A stretch of DNA of 64,000 bases, taken from RGIG5612 sp045627365 (GTDB lineage Bacteria > Bacillota > Clostridia > Lachnospirales > Lachnospiraceae). The stretch is taken from the NCBI GenBank assembly GCA_045627365.1, contig JAZQNN010000008.1:23809-87808 (forward strand). Direction: 5' to 3'. The translations under genes and the position numbers were made by a program. Each line of letters opens with the position of its first letter. Position 1 is the first letter of the stretch. Shown here one piece after another: positions 24,684 to 33,350 of the stretch. The notes beneath the pieces are model-generated. The model was not told where the DNA came from. It ran no database searches and saw only the letters and a list, made by a program, of their open reading frames with translations.

Positions 24684-24698
24684 TTTATATGATAAAAT
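24669..24698 (+). promoter_or_regulatory. Promoter of rnpB
   Basis: TTGAAA (24669-24674), 18-base spacer, TAAAAT (24693-24698), overlapping the 3' end of the trmK-like gene. Confidence 0.5.
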
Positions 24699-24706
24699 AA
24701 TTATTT

Positions 24707-25048
24707 GAGTAAAGCGAATGGTCGCGCTGGCCGATTATTCGGCGGTGAGGAAAGTCCGGGCTTCAAAGGGCAGGATGACGGATAACGTCCGCCGGGGGTG
24801 ACCCCAGGAACAGTGCAACAGAAATATACCGCCTGCTTCAGGGCAGGTAAGGGTGAAATGGCAGTGTAAGAGACTACCGCCTGGCTGGTAACAGGCAGGG
24901 CACATGTAAACTCCATCCGAAGCAAAACCAAGCAGAGAGCGTTGAGGCGGCCCGCTTAGCTTTCAGGTAGGTTGCGACAGAGTTTGCCGGTAACGGCAAA
25001 ACAAGATAGATGACCATTTAAAACAGAACCCGGCTTACGGCTTTACTC
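24707..25048 (+). ncRNA. rnpB: RNase P RNA, bacterial class A
   Basis: RNase P RNA is the catalytic subunit that matures tRNA 5' ends. The conserved core is plain: GAGGAAAGTCCGGGCTTC near the 5' end, ACAGAAATATACCGCC, AGGGTGAAATGGCAGTG, and near the 3' end ACAAGATAGATGACCATT and CAGAACCCGGCTTA. The ends are set by the P1 helix GAGTAAAGC (24707-24715) with GCTTTACTC (25040-25048). A hairpin CAGCTT-TTTT-AAGCTG follows at 25050-25065. Confidence 0.97.
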
Positions 25049-25091
25049 ACAGCTTTTTTAAGCTGAACAGTACTTTACAAGGAGATTTATT

Positions 25092-25340
25092 ATGGATTGG
25101 AAGACTCTTCAGTCAATGTCTCTGGATGAGCTATATGAGGCTTTTTTTGATGAGAAGCTGATCAAGAGCAAAAGAGAGATATTAAGACAGATCGGTGACA
25201 GACTGACTGACAAGATGATCACCGACTTTGCCGTTTCTCTTGACGTTTATATAGAGGAAGGACCTCTCGATGAGCGTTACCTTAATCTGATCAAATGCAT
25301 GGATCAGATGGCAAGATTTGAAACAGAAGGACTGAGATAA
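25092..25340 (+). CDS. Small conserved-type hypothetical protein, 82 aa
   Basis: I do not recognise this protein. It begins MDWKTLQSMSLDELYEAFFD and is mostly charged, predicted helical, with no signal peptide or membrane span. A strong AAGGAG site nine bases before the ATG and its placement one base before the thrC start argue that it is real. It follows rnpB and may be expressed with thrC. No catalytic motif is visible. Confidence 0.7.
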   Translation: MDWKTLQSMSLDELYEAFFDEKLIKSKREILRQIGDRLTDKMITDFAVSLDVYIEEGPLDERYLNLIKCMDQMARFETEGLR

Positions 25341-25341
25341 G

Positions 25342-26838
25342 ATGGGAATTTTATATAAGAGCACGAGAAATGACAGCATAAGGATGAGCGCTTCGGAAGC
25401 GATCCTTCAGGGACTTTCCAAAGACGGAGGTCTCTTTGTCCCGTCTGAGATCCCGGCGCTTGACGTGGATATTGAAGCATTAGCCGGAATGAACTACAAG
25501 GACATCGCTTATCTTGTTATGAGCAAATTCTTCACCGATTATACTGAAGAAGAACTGACTGACTGTATCAATAAAGCATACGACAGTAAGTTCGACACTG
25601 AAGAAATTGCCCCTGTAGTTAAGGCCGGAAATGCTTTCTACATGGAACTTTATCATGGAGCTACTATTGCATTCAAGGACATGGCTCTGTCTATTCTTCC
25701 GCATCTTCTTACAACTGCCGCCCGCAAGAACGGCATTACAGATGAAATAGTTATTCTCACCGCGACATCAGGTGACACGGGAAAGGCTGCTTTATCAGGA
25801 TTTGCCGATGTTCCGGGGACAAAGATCGTCGTTTATTATCCTGCCGAAGGCGTTAGCAATATCCAAAGACTCCAGATGGTAACGCAAAGAGGTGACAACA
25901 CCTGCGTTATCGGTGTTGAAGGTAATTTTGATGACTGCCAGAGCGCTGTAAAACGTATGTTTAATGATCCGACTCTTACGGGCAAGATGAAGGATGCTCA
26001 TATGCGATTTTCATCTGCCAATTCTATAAATATCGGACGTCTTGTTCCTCAGGTCGCATATTATGTATGGGCTTATTCAAGACTTGTTAAATCCGGCGAG
26101 ATCAAGGCCGGTGACGCGATCAATTTCGTTGTACCTACCGGTAATTTCGGTAATATTCTTGCAGGCTTCTATGCTAAGAAGATGGGACTTCCGGTCAACA
26201 AGCTTATCTGTGCGTCCAATGACAACAAAGTACTGTACGATTTCTTTAAGACCGGTACTTATGATAAGAACAGGGAATTCATCCTTACCACATCACCTTC
26301 AATGGATATTCTGGTTTCAAGTAATCTTGAAAGACTTATTTACTATGTGTCCGGAGAGGATTCCGCTAAGACCGCGCTTCTTATGTCAGAGCTTTCCTCC
26401 AAGGGCAGCTACACTGTTGATGAAGCAATGAAAGACGGCCTCGGCGATTTTGTTCCGGGCTGGGCAGATGAGGCAGAGAATACCATGGCGATCAAGAAAG
26501 TATACGAAGAAAACAACTATATCATCGATACGCACACGGGTGTTGCTGCATGTGTATATGATAAATATGTTGCCAAGACGGGCGATGTGACCCCTTCGGT
26601 CATAGTATCGACTGCAAGTCCTTTTAAGTTCCTGAAAGCGGTTCTTGAGGCTGTCAGACCGCATAATCTTCAGTATATGAGCGAACATGACATGATTTAT
26701 GCTCTTGACGAGGAGATGGGCAAAGGCAAAATCCCTAACGCGATCAAGGAGATCCTTGCTTATCCGATCCGTCACAGGACTGTATGCGGTATCGACAAAA
26801 TGGAGGAGAAACTGAAAAGCTTTCTTGGAATTGAGTAA
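25342..26838 (+). CDS. thrC: Threonine synthase
   Basis: ThrC converts O-phosphohomoserine to threonine with PLP. The 498-residue product has the N-terminal YKSTRNDSIRMSASEAILQG, the PLP lysine in ATIAFKDMALS (about residue 110) and the phosphate loop TATSGDTGKAALSGF. The length matches the fungal/E. coli-like long form. It starts one base after the small upstream gene, and the export protein gene follows after three bases, so all three are likely co-transcribed. No homoserine kinase gene is adjacent. Confidence 0.95.
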   Translation: MGILYKSTRNDSIRMSASEAILQGLSKDGGLFVPSEIPALDVDIEALAGMNYKDIAYLVMSKFFTDYTEEELTDCINKAYDSKFDTEEIAPVVKAGNAFYMELYHGATIAFKDMALSILPHLLTTAARKNGITDEIVILTATSGDTGKAALSGFADVPGTKIVVYYPAEGVSNIQRLQMVTQRGDNTCVIGVEGNFDDCQSAVKRMFNDPTLTGKMKDAHMRFSSANSINIGRLVPQVAYYVWAYSRLVKSGEIKAGDAINFVVPTGNFGNILAGFYAKKMGLPVNKLICASNDNKVLYDFFKTGTYDKNREFILTTSPSMDILVSSNLERLIYYVSGEDSAKTALLMSELSSKGSYTVDEAMKDGLGDFVPGWADEAENTMAIKKVYEENNYIIDTHTGVAACVYDKYVAKTGDVTPSVIVSTASPFKFLKAVLEAVRPHNLQYMSEHDMIYALDEEMGKGKIPNAIKEILAYPIRHRTVCGIDKMEEKLKSFLGIE

Positions 26839-26841
26839 TTT

Positions 26842-27345
26842 ATGAGCGATTTTATAGCAAGGATCACAGACATATTTGCCGGCTGGAATCCGAACATCGT
26901 TATCTTTATAATTTCACTTTTCCCTATCCTGGAACTCAGGGGAGGTCTGATAGCCGCAACGCTTCTTGACGTACCGTATCTTAGGGCGCTGATCATATGC
27001 GTTATCGGAAATATCATCCCGATCCCTTTTATCCTGCTTTTTATCAAGCAGATATTCCAGTGGCTTAAGAAGTTTAAACTTACAGGGCGCTTTGTTAACT
27101 GGCTGGAGAACAAAACACTTAAGAAGAGAGGGCAGATAGACAAACTCGGATTCTGGGGACTTATTCTTTTTGTAGGGATCCCGCTTCCGGGTACAGGCGG
27201 ATGGACAGGAGCTCTTCTTGCAAGCCTTCTGGGCATTCCCGTAAAGAAGTCCTCGGTTGCTATCGGTATCGGGATTTTGCTTGCCGCAGCGATAATGAGT
27301 ATAATCACATACGGAATACCATGGCTAGTAACAGTTTTCTCGTAA
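26842..27345 (+). CDS. Small multidrug export protein family (COG2426) membrane protein
   Basis: The 167-residue protein has about four to five hydrophobic segments and the family pattern FPILELRGGLIAATLL, then VIGNIIPIPFILLF and FVGIPLPGTGGWTGALLA. The family carries the name small multidrug export protein, but transport has not been firmly shown for most members. The start lies three bases after the thrC stop with little ribosome site of its own, implying coupled translation. A bidirectional terminator follows. Confidence 0.85.
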   Translation: MSDFIARITDIFAGWNPNIVIFIISLFPILELRGGLIAATLLDVPYLRALIICVIGNIIPIPFILLFIKQIFQWLKKFKLTGRFVNWLENKTLKKRGQIDKLGFWGLILFVGIPLPGTGGWTGALLASLLGIPVKKSSVAIGIGILLAAAIMSIITYGIPWLVTVFS

Positions 27346-27352
27346 ATTGAGT

Positions 27353-27388
27353 AAAAAAATGTCGTAAGATCTCTCTTACGACATTTTT
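27353..27388. terminator. Bidirectional terminator between convergent operons
   Basis: Eleven-base stem ATGTCGTAAGA/TCTTACGACAT with loop TCTC, flanked by A- and T-runs, serving thrC (plus) and the EFR1 operon (minus). Confidence 0.92.
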
Positions 27389-27392
27389 GCTT

Positions 27393-28376
27393 TTATACGG
27401 TGTGAGGTGCCATATCGTCAGGTTCTTCCGCTTTTTCAGATTCATAAATCTCTTCCGTCCGCCGGTAATATTTCCTGAAGAGCTTGAAATATCCGGCATC
27501 CTCACGGTCTGTATAGTCATCTGATAGTTCTTCGTCAGCCAGAAGTTTACAAAAATTCCAGTTTCCGTTTACTTTCCACGGAGTAAGTATACCGGGCTTG
27601 ATGGCATCATTTGGGCACGCCATTGCGCATCCCATGCACATGGTGCATTGATGGCCGAATTTCGGCTTGCCGTCAACAAGTGTTATATGACCGGCAGGGC
27701 AGACCTTTTCGCAAATTCCGCAGCCTGTACATTTGTCCTGATCGACTTTGTAAATAAGGCCCGAAAGCCATGCACCGAACCATTGGATTCTAAGCAGATA
27801 CGACCAGTGAGTTGCGAAGACGTTAAACCTTAAAGGCTGCAGTCCGTGTATGGATACCTTGCGGCCGTTGATCATGTGGTCCTCAGCGATCTCTTTTACC
27901 CATTTGCCGATCAGTCCGGACATCTCTTCGGTATGAACATACATCTGCTTGGCCATTTCATCAGGATATCTGAACATGATGTTGTATGGCATCAGCATAT
28001 GAAAATCCAGCTTTGGCTCGTATCCTTTGTGTCTGAGGGCCTTGCACAGACTGAAGCTTGAGGATGAATTGGCACCGAAAGGCTCACCTGATGTTTTGAA
28101 AATGAAAGCAGGCTTGTATTTCTCTTTGGAGTCAGGGAGCTGCTTTACAAAATCAAGAAACATCTTCGGCGTATTGAACGCGTGAATAGGGTAGCCAAAT
28201 CCGATCACGTCGAAGTCGTTCGGATCAGGAACAGACTCATAGTTTCCCTGCTGCGTTTTGACTATCCTGCAAATCGTTGTGTCGACGCCGAATTTTACAG
28301 CATCTGCCGCAATCAGTTCACCGGCTTTGTATGTGTTGCCGGTTCCTGAAAAAATATAGATTATTGCTTTTTTCAT
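27393..28376 (-). CDS. EFR1-type flavodoxin-ferredoxin fusion protein
   Basis: The 327-residue protein joins an N-terminal flavodoxin-like domain (IYIFSGTGNTYKAGEL, the FMN phosphate loop) to a C-terminal pair of 4Fe-4S motifs, CTGCGICEKVCP and CTMCMGCAMACP (about residues 217-262). It probably carries electrons within the cytoplasm of this anaerobe, but its partner is unknown. It is the last gene of a three-gene minus-strand operon behind two SDR genes, with which it may share a pathway. Confidence 0.88.
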   Translation of the reverse strand: MKKAIIYIFSGTGNTYKAGELIAADAVKFGVDTTICRIVKTQQGNYESVPDPNDFDVIGFGYPIHAFNTPKMFLDFVKQLPDSKEKYKPAFIFKTSGEPFGANSSSSFSLCKALRHKGYEPKLDFHMLMPYNIMFRYPDEMAKQMYVHTEEMSGLIGKWVKEIAEDHMINGRKVSIHGLQPLRFNVFATHWSYLLRIQWFGAWLSGLIYKVDQDKCTGCGICEKVCPAGHITLVDGKPKFGHQCTMCMGCAMACPNDAIKPGILTPWKVNGNWNFCKLLADEELSDDYTDREDAGYFKLFRKYYRRTEEIYESEKAEEPDDMAPHTV

Positions 28377-28388
28377 AAACTTACGCTG

Positions 28389-29408
28389 TTATTTCTTGCG
28401 GTTTTTCCAACCGTCAGGATAACATCTCTTCATAGCTACCTGAATAGACTCAGCAACGCCGCCGCGCTCGTAACCGAACAGTTTGGAATTAGCTTCGATG
28501 ACTTCCTCAGGTATATACATTTCCTCGTCCATGATATCGACCATCAGCTTGGAATAATCAAGACCGGCCTGTTTGCCTTCCTTGGCTTCTTTTTTGGCCA
28601 GTATAGCAGCGCCTGATCCACAGATCTTGCCGCTTGGCTGAACGATAGGTTTCTTCATTCCAAGGCCCTTCTTGAACTCCTGAAGCATCCATTTGAAAGG
28701 CATATTGAGGTCGCCGATAGGATATCTTCCGCCATGCTCGCCGTTTTCAATTGCTCCGGCAATCGCCTGTCCGACATGCTCTACGGAAATCATGGTCGTG
28801 CCTCCCTTAGGGAAGAAAATAGCAGGATATTTGAAGAATCTATCGATAAAAACATCCTTCCAGATAGGCATACGTTCAGGCATTGCTCCGAAAATATACG
28901 GAAGCTCAAGAACGATAATGTCCATACCTCCGTTTGCTGCACCGCCGCCGCATTCTTCCATCAGGCGAGCTGCCTGTTCAACGCGGGCTTTGATGTACGG
29001 ATGGTACGTGGAAAGACCTTTTTCTGGATAGAGTCTGTCAAAATAAGCAAAATACGAGTTGTTGACGATACCTCTCTTAACGCCGGCTCTTCTTGCTGCG
29101 CGGAATACCTTGGAAGCGTCTTCTACAAGGTGACCGTGGAAGAAATCGTAAGACGGAGCGTCAGGAAGATATCTGTCGTCCGGTCCGACGGAGTAGATCA
29201 TGCAATCATATCCTTCGAATACAGGGACAAGTTCGTCTTCGCTCATTTTAAAAATGTCGCCGTGGCTGACCTTGACTTCTTCAGGGAACCAACCTTCAAG
29301 GTTGACATCGTCAAGTGAAAATGAGCCGAATTCATAGCCTTTTTTCAGACCCGCCTGAATTGCGTAGTAGCCCAGAAAACCTGTGCCGCCAACTACCATT
29401 ACTTTCAT
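28389..29408 (-). CDS. NAD-dependent epimerase/dehydratase family protein (atypical SDR)
   Basis: The 339-residue protein starts with a Rossmann motif KVMVVGGTGFLGYYAIQAG (GGxGFxG). A clear YxxxK catalytic pair is not visible; the expected region reads STYHPYIKARVEQA, so the chemistry may differ from classic sugar epimerases. It lies between a second SDR gene and the flavodoxin/ferredoxin gene, all on the minus strand with gaps of 12-20 bases. Substrate unknown. Confidence 0.8.
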   Translation of the reverse strand: MKVMVVGGTGFLGYYAIQAGLKKGYEFGSFSLDDVNLEGWFPEEVKVSHGDIFKMSEDELVPVFEGYDCMIYSVGPDDRYLPDAPSYDFFHGHLVEDASKVFRAARRAGVKRGIVNNSYFAYFDRLYPEKGLSTYHPYIKARVEQAARLMEECGGGAANGGMDIIVLELPYIFGAMPERMPIWKDVFIDRFFKYPAIFFPKGGTTMISVEHVGQAIAGAIENGEHGGRYPIGDLNMPFKWMLQEFKKGLGMKKPIVQPSGKICGSGAAILAKKEAKEGKQAGLDYSKLMVDIMDEEMYIPEEVIEANSKLFGYERGGVAESIQVAMKRCYPDGWKNRKK

Positions 29409-29428
29409 AACAAAACCTTCTTTCTCTA

Positions 29429-30415
29429 TTATTTTGATTCCATCAGGAAATCAACAGTATCGATGATCGTTTTTTTGATCGGCCTTACTTTATAGCCAAA
29501 TGCTTTGACCGCTTTCTCATGGGAAAAAGTCGTTCCGGCTTTTAAAAGGCCGATCGCATTGCCCGTAAGCAACGGTTTCCCAAGTTTCTTCTTGAAGTAT
29601 ATATTCGCAAACGGAGCAGCGGGGTAGAGAACTCCTGCCGGAAATGTAGCTATCGTCTTCTTCCTTCCCAGATATTCGGCCATAGTATCGAATACATCGG
29701 TCACAGAGATATATTCGCCGCTTAAGATGTATGCCTCGCCTTTTGGCGCTTTTTCCAGAGCATCCAGGATCCCTGCGCTCAGATCTCTGACATCAACAAA
29801 ATCATATCCGCCCGAAATAGAAAACGGCGGGATCCCTTTGATATATGTCTGAAGCATGAAAGATACGAAACCGCGTCTGTCTCCGGGGCCTGTTACGGCC
29901 GAAGGCATAACGACTATTGCGTCGAGTCCTGATCTGGCTGCGGCCATGACCATCGCCGATGCTTCACATTTTGATCGTGCGTAATCAGAATCAGGCTTGC
30001 TCAGGTGAAATTTTTCAGGTTCAGATATGATTTTCCCGTCTCTTGGATTATAAAGAGCATCAACGCTGCCGATGTATACCAATCTCTTCACATTATGTTC
30101 ACGGCATGCGCGTATTATGTTTCTTGTACCTTCAACGTTAGTGATGTAGGCTTTTTCATCTTTTTTCGCGACAGAAATATATGCCGCCGCATGTATCACA
30201 TAAATATCGGCATTTTCGGGGTTGTCAAATAACTTATCGATTGATTCGGGCGCAAGAATATTGCCGGAATAGATCTCGGCTGTGGCAGGGAGCCGGGCGG
30301 CGCTTTCTTTGGATCTGGCAATAACTCTTACGGTTTCGCCCCGCTCGATAAGGTCCTTTGCGATCTGACCTCCGACAAAACCGGACGCTCCGGTGACGAT
30401 GAAAATACGATTCAT
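29429..30415 (-). CDS. NAD-dependent epimerase/dehydratase family protein (extended SDR)
   Basis: The 328-residue protein has a full extended-SDR layout: IFIVTGASGFVGGQIAKDL (NAD site), DIYVIHAAAYISV, LVYIGSVDALY and the active-site YARSKCEASAMV with YxxxK. It resembles the dihydroflavonol-reductase/3-beta-HSD-like branch, active on varied carbonyl or hydroxyl groups. It is the first gene of the minus-strand trio. The flavodoxin/ferredoxin partner suggests reduction of a small metabolite, but I cannot say which. Confidence 0.82.
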   Translation of the reverse strand: MNRIFIVTGASGFVGGQIAKDLIERGETVRVIARSKESAARLPATAEIYSGNILAPESIDKLFDNPENADIYVIHAAAYISVAKKDEKAYITNVEGTRNIIRACREHNVKRLVYIGSVDALYNPRDGKIISEPEKFHLSKPDSDYARSKCEASAMVMAAARSGLDAIVVMPSAVTGPGDRRGFVSFMLQTYIKGIPPFSISGGYDFVDVRDLSAGILDALEKAPKGEAYILSGEYISVTDVFDTMAEYLGRKKTIATFPAGVLYPAAPFANIYFKKKLGKPLLTGNAIGLLKAGTTFSHEKAVKAFGYKVRPIKKTIIDTVDFLMESK

Positions 30416-30448
30416 AATGACCTCTTTTCAACTAAAAAAACTACAGTC

Positions 30449-30476
30449 ATTATAACACAAAATTCTTGCATAACAA
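30449..30476 (-). promoter_or_regulatory. Promoter of the SDR-EFR1 operon
   Basis: On the minus strand TTGTTA (30476-30471), 16-base spacer, TATAAT (30454-30449). Confidence 0.6.
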
Positions 30477-30494
30477 TTAAACAGGAAGTAAAAT
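30466..30494 (+). promoter_or_regulatory. Promoter of the glmM operon
   Basis: TTGCAT (30466-30471), 17-base spacer, TAAAAT (30489-30494). Its -35 shares one base with the divergent -35. Confidence 0.6.
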
Positions 30495-30550
30495 AAGCGT
30501 GGTTTTTTTGCGGAAGATTTTTGCAAAACTAAACACCGAAAGGAGTTAAT

Positions 30551-31921
30551 ATGGGCAAGTATTTCGGAACTGACGGCTTTAGAGGTAAGGCGGGCATTGA
30601 ACTGACTGCTGCACACGCTTTTAAGATCGGAAGATATCTTGGATGGTATTACGGTCAGAAGTATAAAGGGGATGGCCGAGCCAGAATCCTTATCGGAAAA
30701 GATACAAGACGTTCTTCATATATGTTTGAGACAGCAATTGCATCAGGAATCCTCTCATCCGGTTCCGACGCGTTTTTGCTCCATGTAACGACTACACCAA
30801 GCGTTAGCTTTATTACGAAAGATGAGAAGTTTGCCTGTGGCGTCATGATCTCAGCCAGCCATAATCCGTTCTATGACAACGGAATCAAGCTTCTCAACGG
30901 AGACGGCGAGAAGATGGAAGACGAAGTTCAGGACGAGATCGAGAAATACCTGGACTCCGAAACTGACTATATCCCTCAGGTTAGTGATGATAAGATAGGT
31001 AAGCTTGAGGACTATTATTTTGGCAGAAACAAATATATCGGCCATCTGGTCAATCAGGCCGAGAAGTCTTTTGAAAACTGCAAGATAGCACTTGACTGCT
31101 CGAATGGTTCGGCATGGATGATCGCAAGAGCGGTTTTCGATGCTTTAGGCGCTAAGATCCATGTTATCAACAACACCCCTGACGGGCTTAACGTCAATAT
31201 GAACTGTGGTTCGACTCATATTGAAGGTCTTGCCGCATATGTTGCCGAGCACAAGCTTGATGCGGGATTCGCATTTGACGGTGATGCCGACAGATGTCTT
31301 GCTGTTGACGAAAACGGCAACGTGATCAACGGTGACCAGATCATGTACATCTGCGGCAAATATATGCACGAGAAAGGCCAGCTTCCAAACGATACGATCG
31401 TTGCGACTAAAATGTCCAATTTCGGCTTCTTCAAGGCTTTGGACAGACTCGGGATCTCTTACGAGAAGACAGACGTCGGCGACAGATATGTATATGAGTG
31501 CATGAAGAAGAATGGCTTCGGCCTTGGAGGAGAGCAGTCCGGACATATTATTTTCGGCGAAAGGGCTCAGACAGGCGACGGAATTCTTACAGCGATAATG
31601 GTCATGAATGTTATCATCAAGACACATCTTCCGCTGTCTATCCTTGCACAGAATTGTCAGATGTATCCTCAGGTACTTAAGAACGTTGAAGTCGATGACA
31701 AGAAGGCAACGCTTGCGGATCCTACAGTTCAAAAAGCCGTTGAATTCTGCACAGAACGCCTTGGGCAGACCGGCCGTGTTCTTTTAAGAGCAAGCGGAAC
31801 CGAGCCGGTATTGCGTGTAATGAGTGAGGCGGAATCTGACGAAATAGCTGAGGATAATGTTGATTACATCATCGGTGCGATGGCTCAGACCGGTCATCTG
31901 ATCTCGATCAGGAAAAAATAA
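30551..31921 (+). CDS. glmM: Phosphoglucosamine mutase (GlmM-like)
   Basis: GlmM interconverts glucosamine-6-P and glucosamine-1-P for peptidoglycan precursors. The 456-residue product has KYFGTDGFRGKAGIEL at the start, the phosphoserine loop MISASHNPFYDNGIK (Ser about 101), the metal loop FDGDADRCLA, the sugar loop GGEQSGHIIF and the phosphate loop RASGTEPVLRVM. AAAGGAG precedes the ATG. Operon with an LbH protein, nagB and yfbR. No glmS is present here. Confidence 0.92.
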   Translation: MGKYFGTDGFRGKAGIELTAAHAFKIGRYLGWYYGQKYKGDGRARILIGKDTRRSSYMFETAIASGILSSGSDAFLLHVTTTPSVSFITKDEKFACGVMISASHNPFYDNGIKLLNGDGEKMEDEVQDEIEKYLDSETDYIPQVSDDKIGKLEDYYFGRNKYIGHLVNQAEKSFENCKIALDCSNGSAWMIARAVFDALGAKIHVINNTPDGLNVNMNCGSTHIEGLAAYVAEHKLDAGFAFDGDADRCLAVDENGNVINGDQIMYICGKYMHEKGQLPNDTIVATKMSNFGFFKALDRLGISYEKTDVGDRYVYECMKKNGFGLGGEQSGHIIFGERAQTGDGILTAIMVMNVIIKTHLPLSILAQNCQMYPQVLKNVEVDDKKATLADPTVQKAVEFCTERLGQTGRVLLRASGTEPVLRVMSEAESDEIAEDNVDYIIGAMAQTGHLISIRKK

Positions 31922-31938
31922 CCCATAAGAGGATAAAT

Positions 31939-32601
31939 ATGAAGACTAAAATTACAGATCTTTTCGATCTTGAACACACACTTGCCGCTGATTATCTGAA
32001 AGGATTTGCATATCCGTGGGAGGCCCTGGCTGGTATTTCAGATCTGATCAAGGCTATCGGAGCAACTCTTCCGGAGGATGAATTTGATCACCCTTCAGAT
32101 GATGTATGGATCGCCAAAGATGCCAAGATATTCCCGTATTCCAATATTTACGGCCCGTGTATCATCGGTCATGAGACCGAGGTGCGTCCTTCGGCTTTTA
32201 TCAGAGGCAGTGCGCTTGTCGGCAATAACTGCGTAGTCGGCAATTCCACAGAACTTAAGAACGTTATTTTATTCGACAACGTTCAGGTACCGCACTATAA
32301 TTACGTAGGTGATTCGATCCTCGGATACAAGGCACATATGGGAGCAGGTTCCATTACTTCTAACGTTAAGAGTGATAAACTTCTTGTCGTTATCAAAGAC
32401 GGCGATGAGCAGATCGAATCAGGACGCAAGAAAGTAGGCGCCATGCTCGGCGACCGTGTCGAGGTTGGCTGTAACAGCGTGCTTAATCCGGGAACAATAA
32501 TCGGTCGTGACAGCAATATTTATCCGACCAGCTGTGTTCGTGGTGTGATTCCGGAGAAGAGCATTTACAAGGACAAAGACAATATCATTTCAAAAAAATA
32601 A
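31939..32601 (+). CDS. Left-handed beta-helix nucleotidyl/acyltransferase-like protein (GlmU C-terminal type)
   Basis: The 220-residue protein is almost all hexapeptide-repeat beta helix: IYGPCIIGHETEVRPSAFIR, then GSALVGNNCVVGNSTELKNV and a late NPGTIIGRDSNIYPTS. This is the fold of the acetyltransferase half of GlmU, and AHMGAGSITSNVKSD resembles the GlmU catalytic region. No uridylyltransferase domain is attached. Between glmM and nagB it probably acts on amino-sugar phosphates or UDP-GlcNAc precursors. The N-terminal 60 residues are helical and unlike GlmU. Confidence 0.75.
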   Translation: MKTKITDLFDLEHTLAADYLKGFAYPWEALAGISDLIKAIGATLPEDEFDHPSDDVWIAKDAKIFPYSNIYGPCIIGHETEVRPSAFIRGSALVGNNCVVGNSTELKNVILFDNVQVPHYNYVGDSILGYKAHMGAGSITSNVKSDKLLVVIKDGDEQIESGRKKVGAMLGDRVEVGCNSVLNPGTIIGRDSNIYPTSCVRGVIPEKSIYKDKDNIISKK

Positions 32602-32613
32602 GGAGAGCAGATT

Positions 32614-33345
32614 ATGAAGGTAATTATTGCCAAAGACAGCCAGGACGCTGCATGCAAGGCAGCTGATATTATCGAGAAAGTTGTTCGTGAAGAACCGGAG
32701 TGTACATTAGGTCTTGCAACCGGCTCATCTCCTGTCGGTATGTATAAAGAGCTTGCAAGAAGATGTGCTGAAGAAGGACTTGATTTTTCCAAGATCCATT
32801 CAGTAAATCTTGATGAATATGTCGGCCTCGAGCCTACTCATGATCAGAGTTATCGTTATTTTATGAACGACAATCTTTTTGATCACATCAACATTGACAA
32901 AGCCAATACTTATGTAGCAAAGGGCGTTGGCGATATAGATGAGAATCTTGCTGAATTTAACGAAATTCTGGACAAAACAGAGATCGCTGTTCAGGTCTTA
33001 GGTGTAGGTCCAGACGGACATCTCGGATTCAACGAGCCGGGCGCAACGCTTTATGATAAAGCTCACAAAGAAGTTCTTGACGATTCGACGATCGAGGCAA
33101 ATAAGCGTTTCTTCGCATCCAAGGATGACGTTCCTCGTTACGCAGTAACTATGGGAATGGGCAATATTATGCGTGCTCGCAAACTCCTTATGATCATCGG
33201 CGGAAGCAAAGAAGAAGCTGCTACCAAGCTTCTCCTTGAAGATAAACTTGATCCAATGTGCCCGTGCACCTTTATGCGTATGCACAGGGATGCCGTTGTT
33301 ATCATTGAGCAGGCACTTGCTGACAAGATAGGTTACAAGGGCTGA
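32614..33345 (+). CDS. nagB: Glucosamine-6-phosphate deaminase
   Basis: NagB converts glucosamine-6-P to fructose-6-P and ammonia. The 243-residue product shows LGLATGSSPVGMYKELARR, VNLDEYVGLEP (catalytic Asp) and LGVGPDGHLGFNEPGATL, with the active-site His in this last loop. It is third in the glmM operon, so synthesis and breakdown of amino sugars are coupled here. AGGAGAG lies eight bases before the ATG. Confidence 0.95.
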   Translation: MKVIIAKDSQDAACKAADIIEKVVREEPECTLGLATGSSPVGMYKELARRCAEEGLDFSKIHSVNLDEYVGLEPTHDQSYRYFMNDNLFDHINIDKANTYVAKGVGDIDENLAEFNEILDKTEIAVQVLGVGPDGHLGFNEPGATLYDKAHKEVLDDSTIEANKRFFASKDDVPRYAVTMGMGNIMRARKLLMIIGGSKEEAATKLLLEDKLDPMCPCTFMRMHRDAVVIIEQALADKIGYKG

Positions 33346-33350
33346 TCATT

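Noticed and set aside
28734..29318. 194-residue plus-strand ORF
   Set aside because: It is antisense to a clear SDR gene with normal codon pattern; no start signal or domain supports it.
31145..31732. 195-residue minus-strand ORF
   Set aside because: Antisense to the middle of glmM, whose catalytic loops are intact; no ribosome site.
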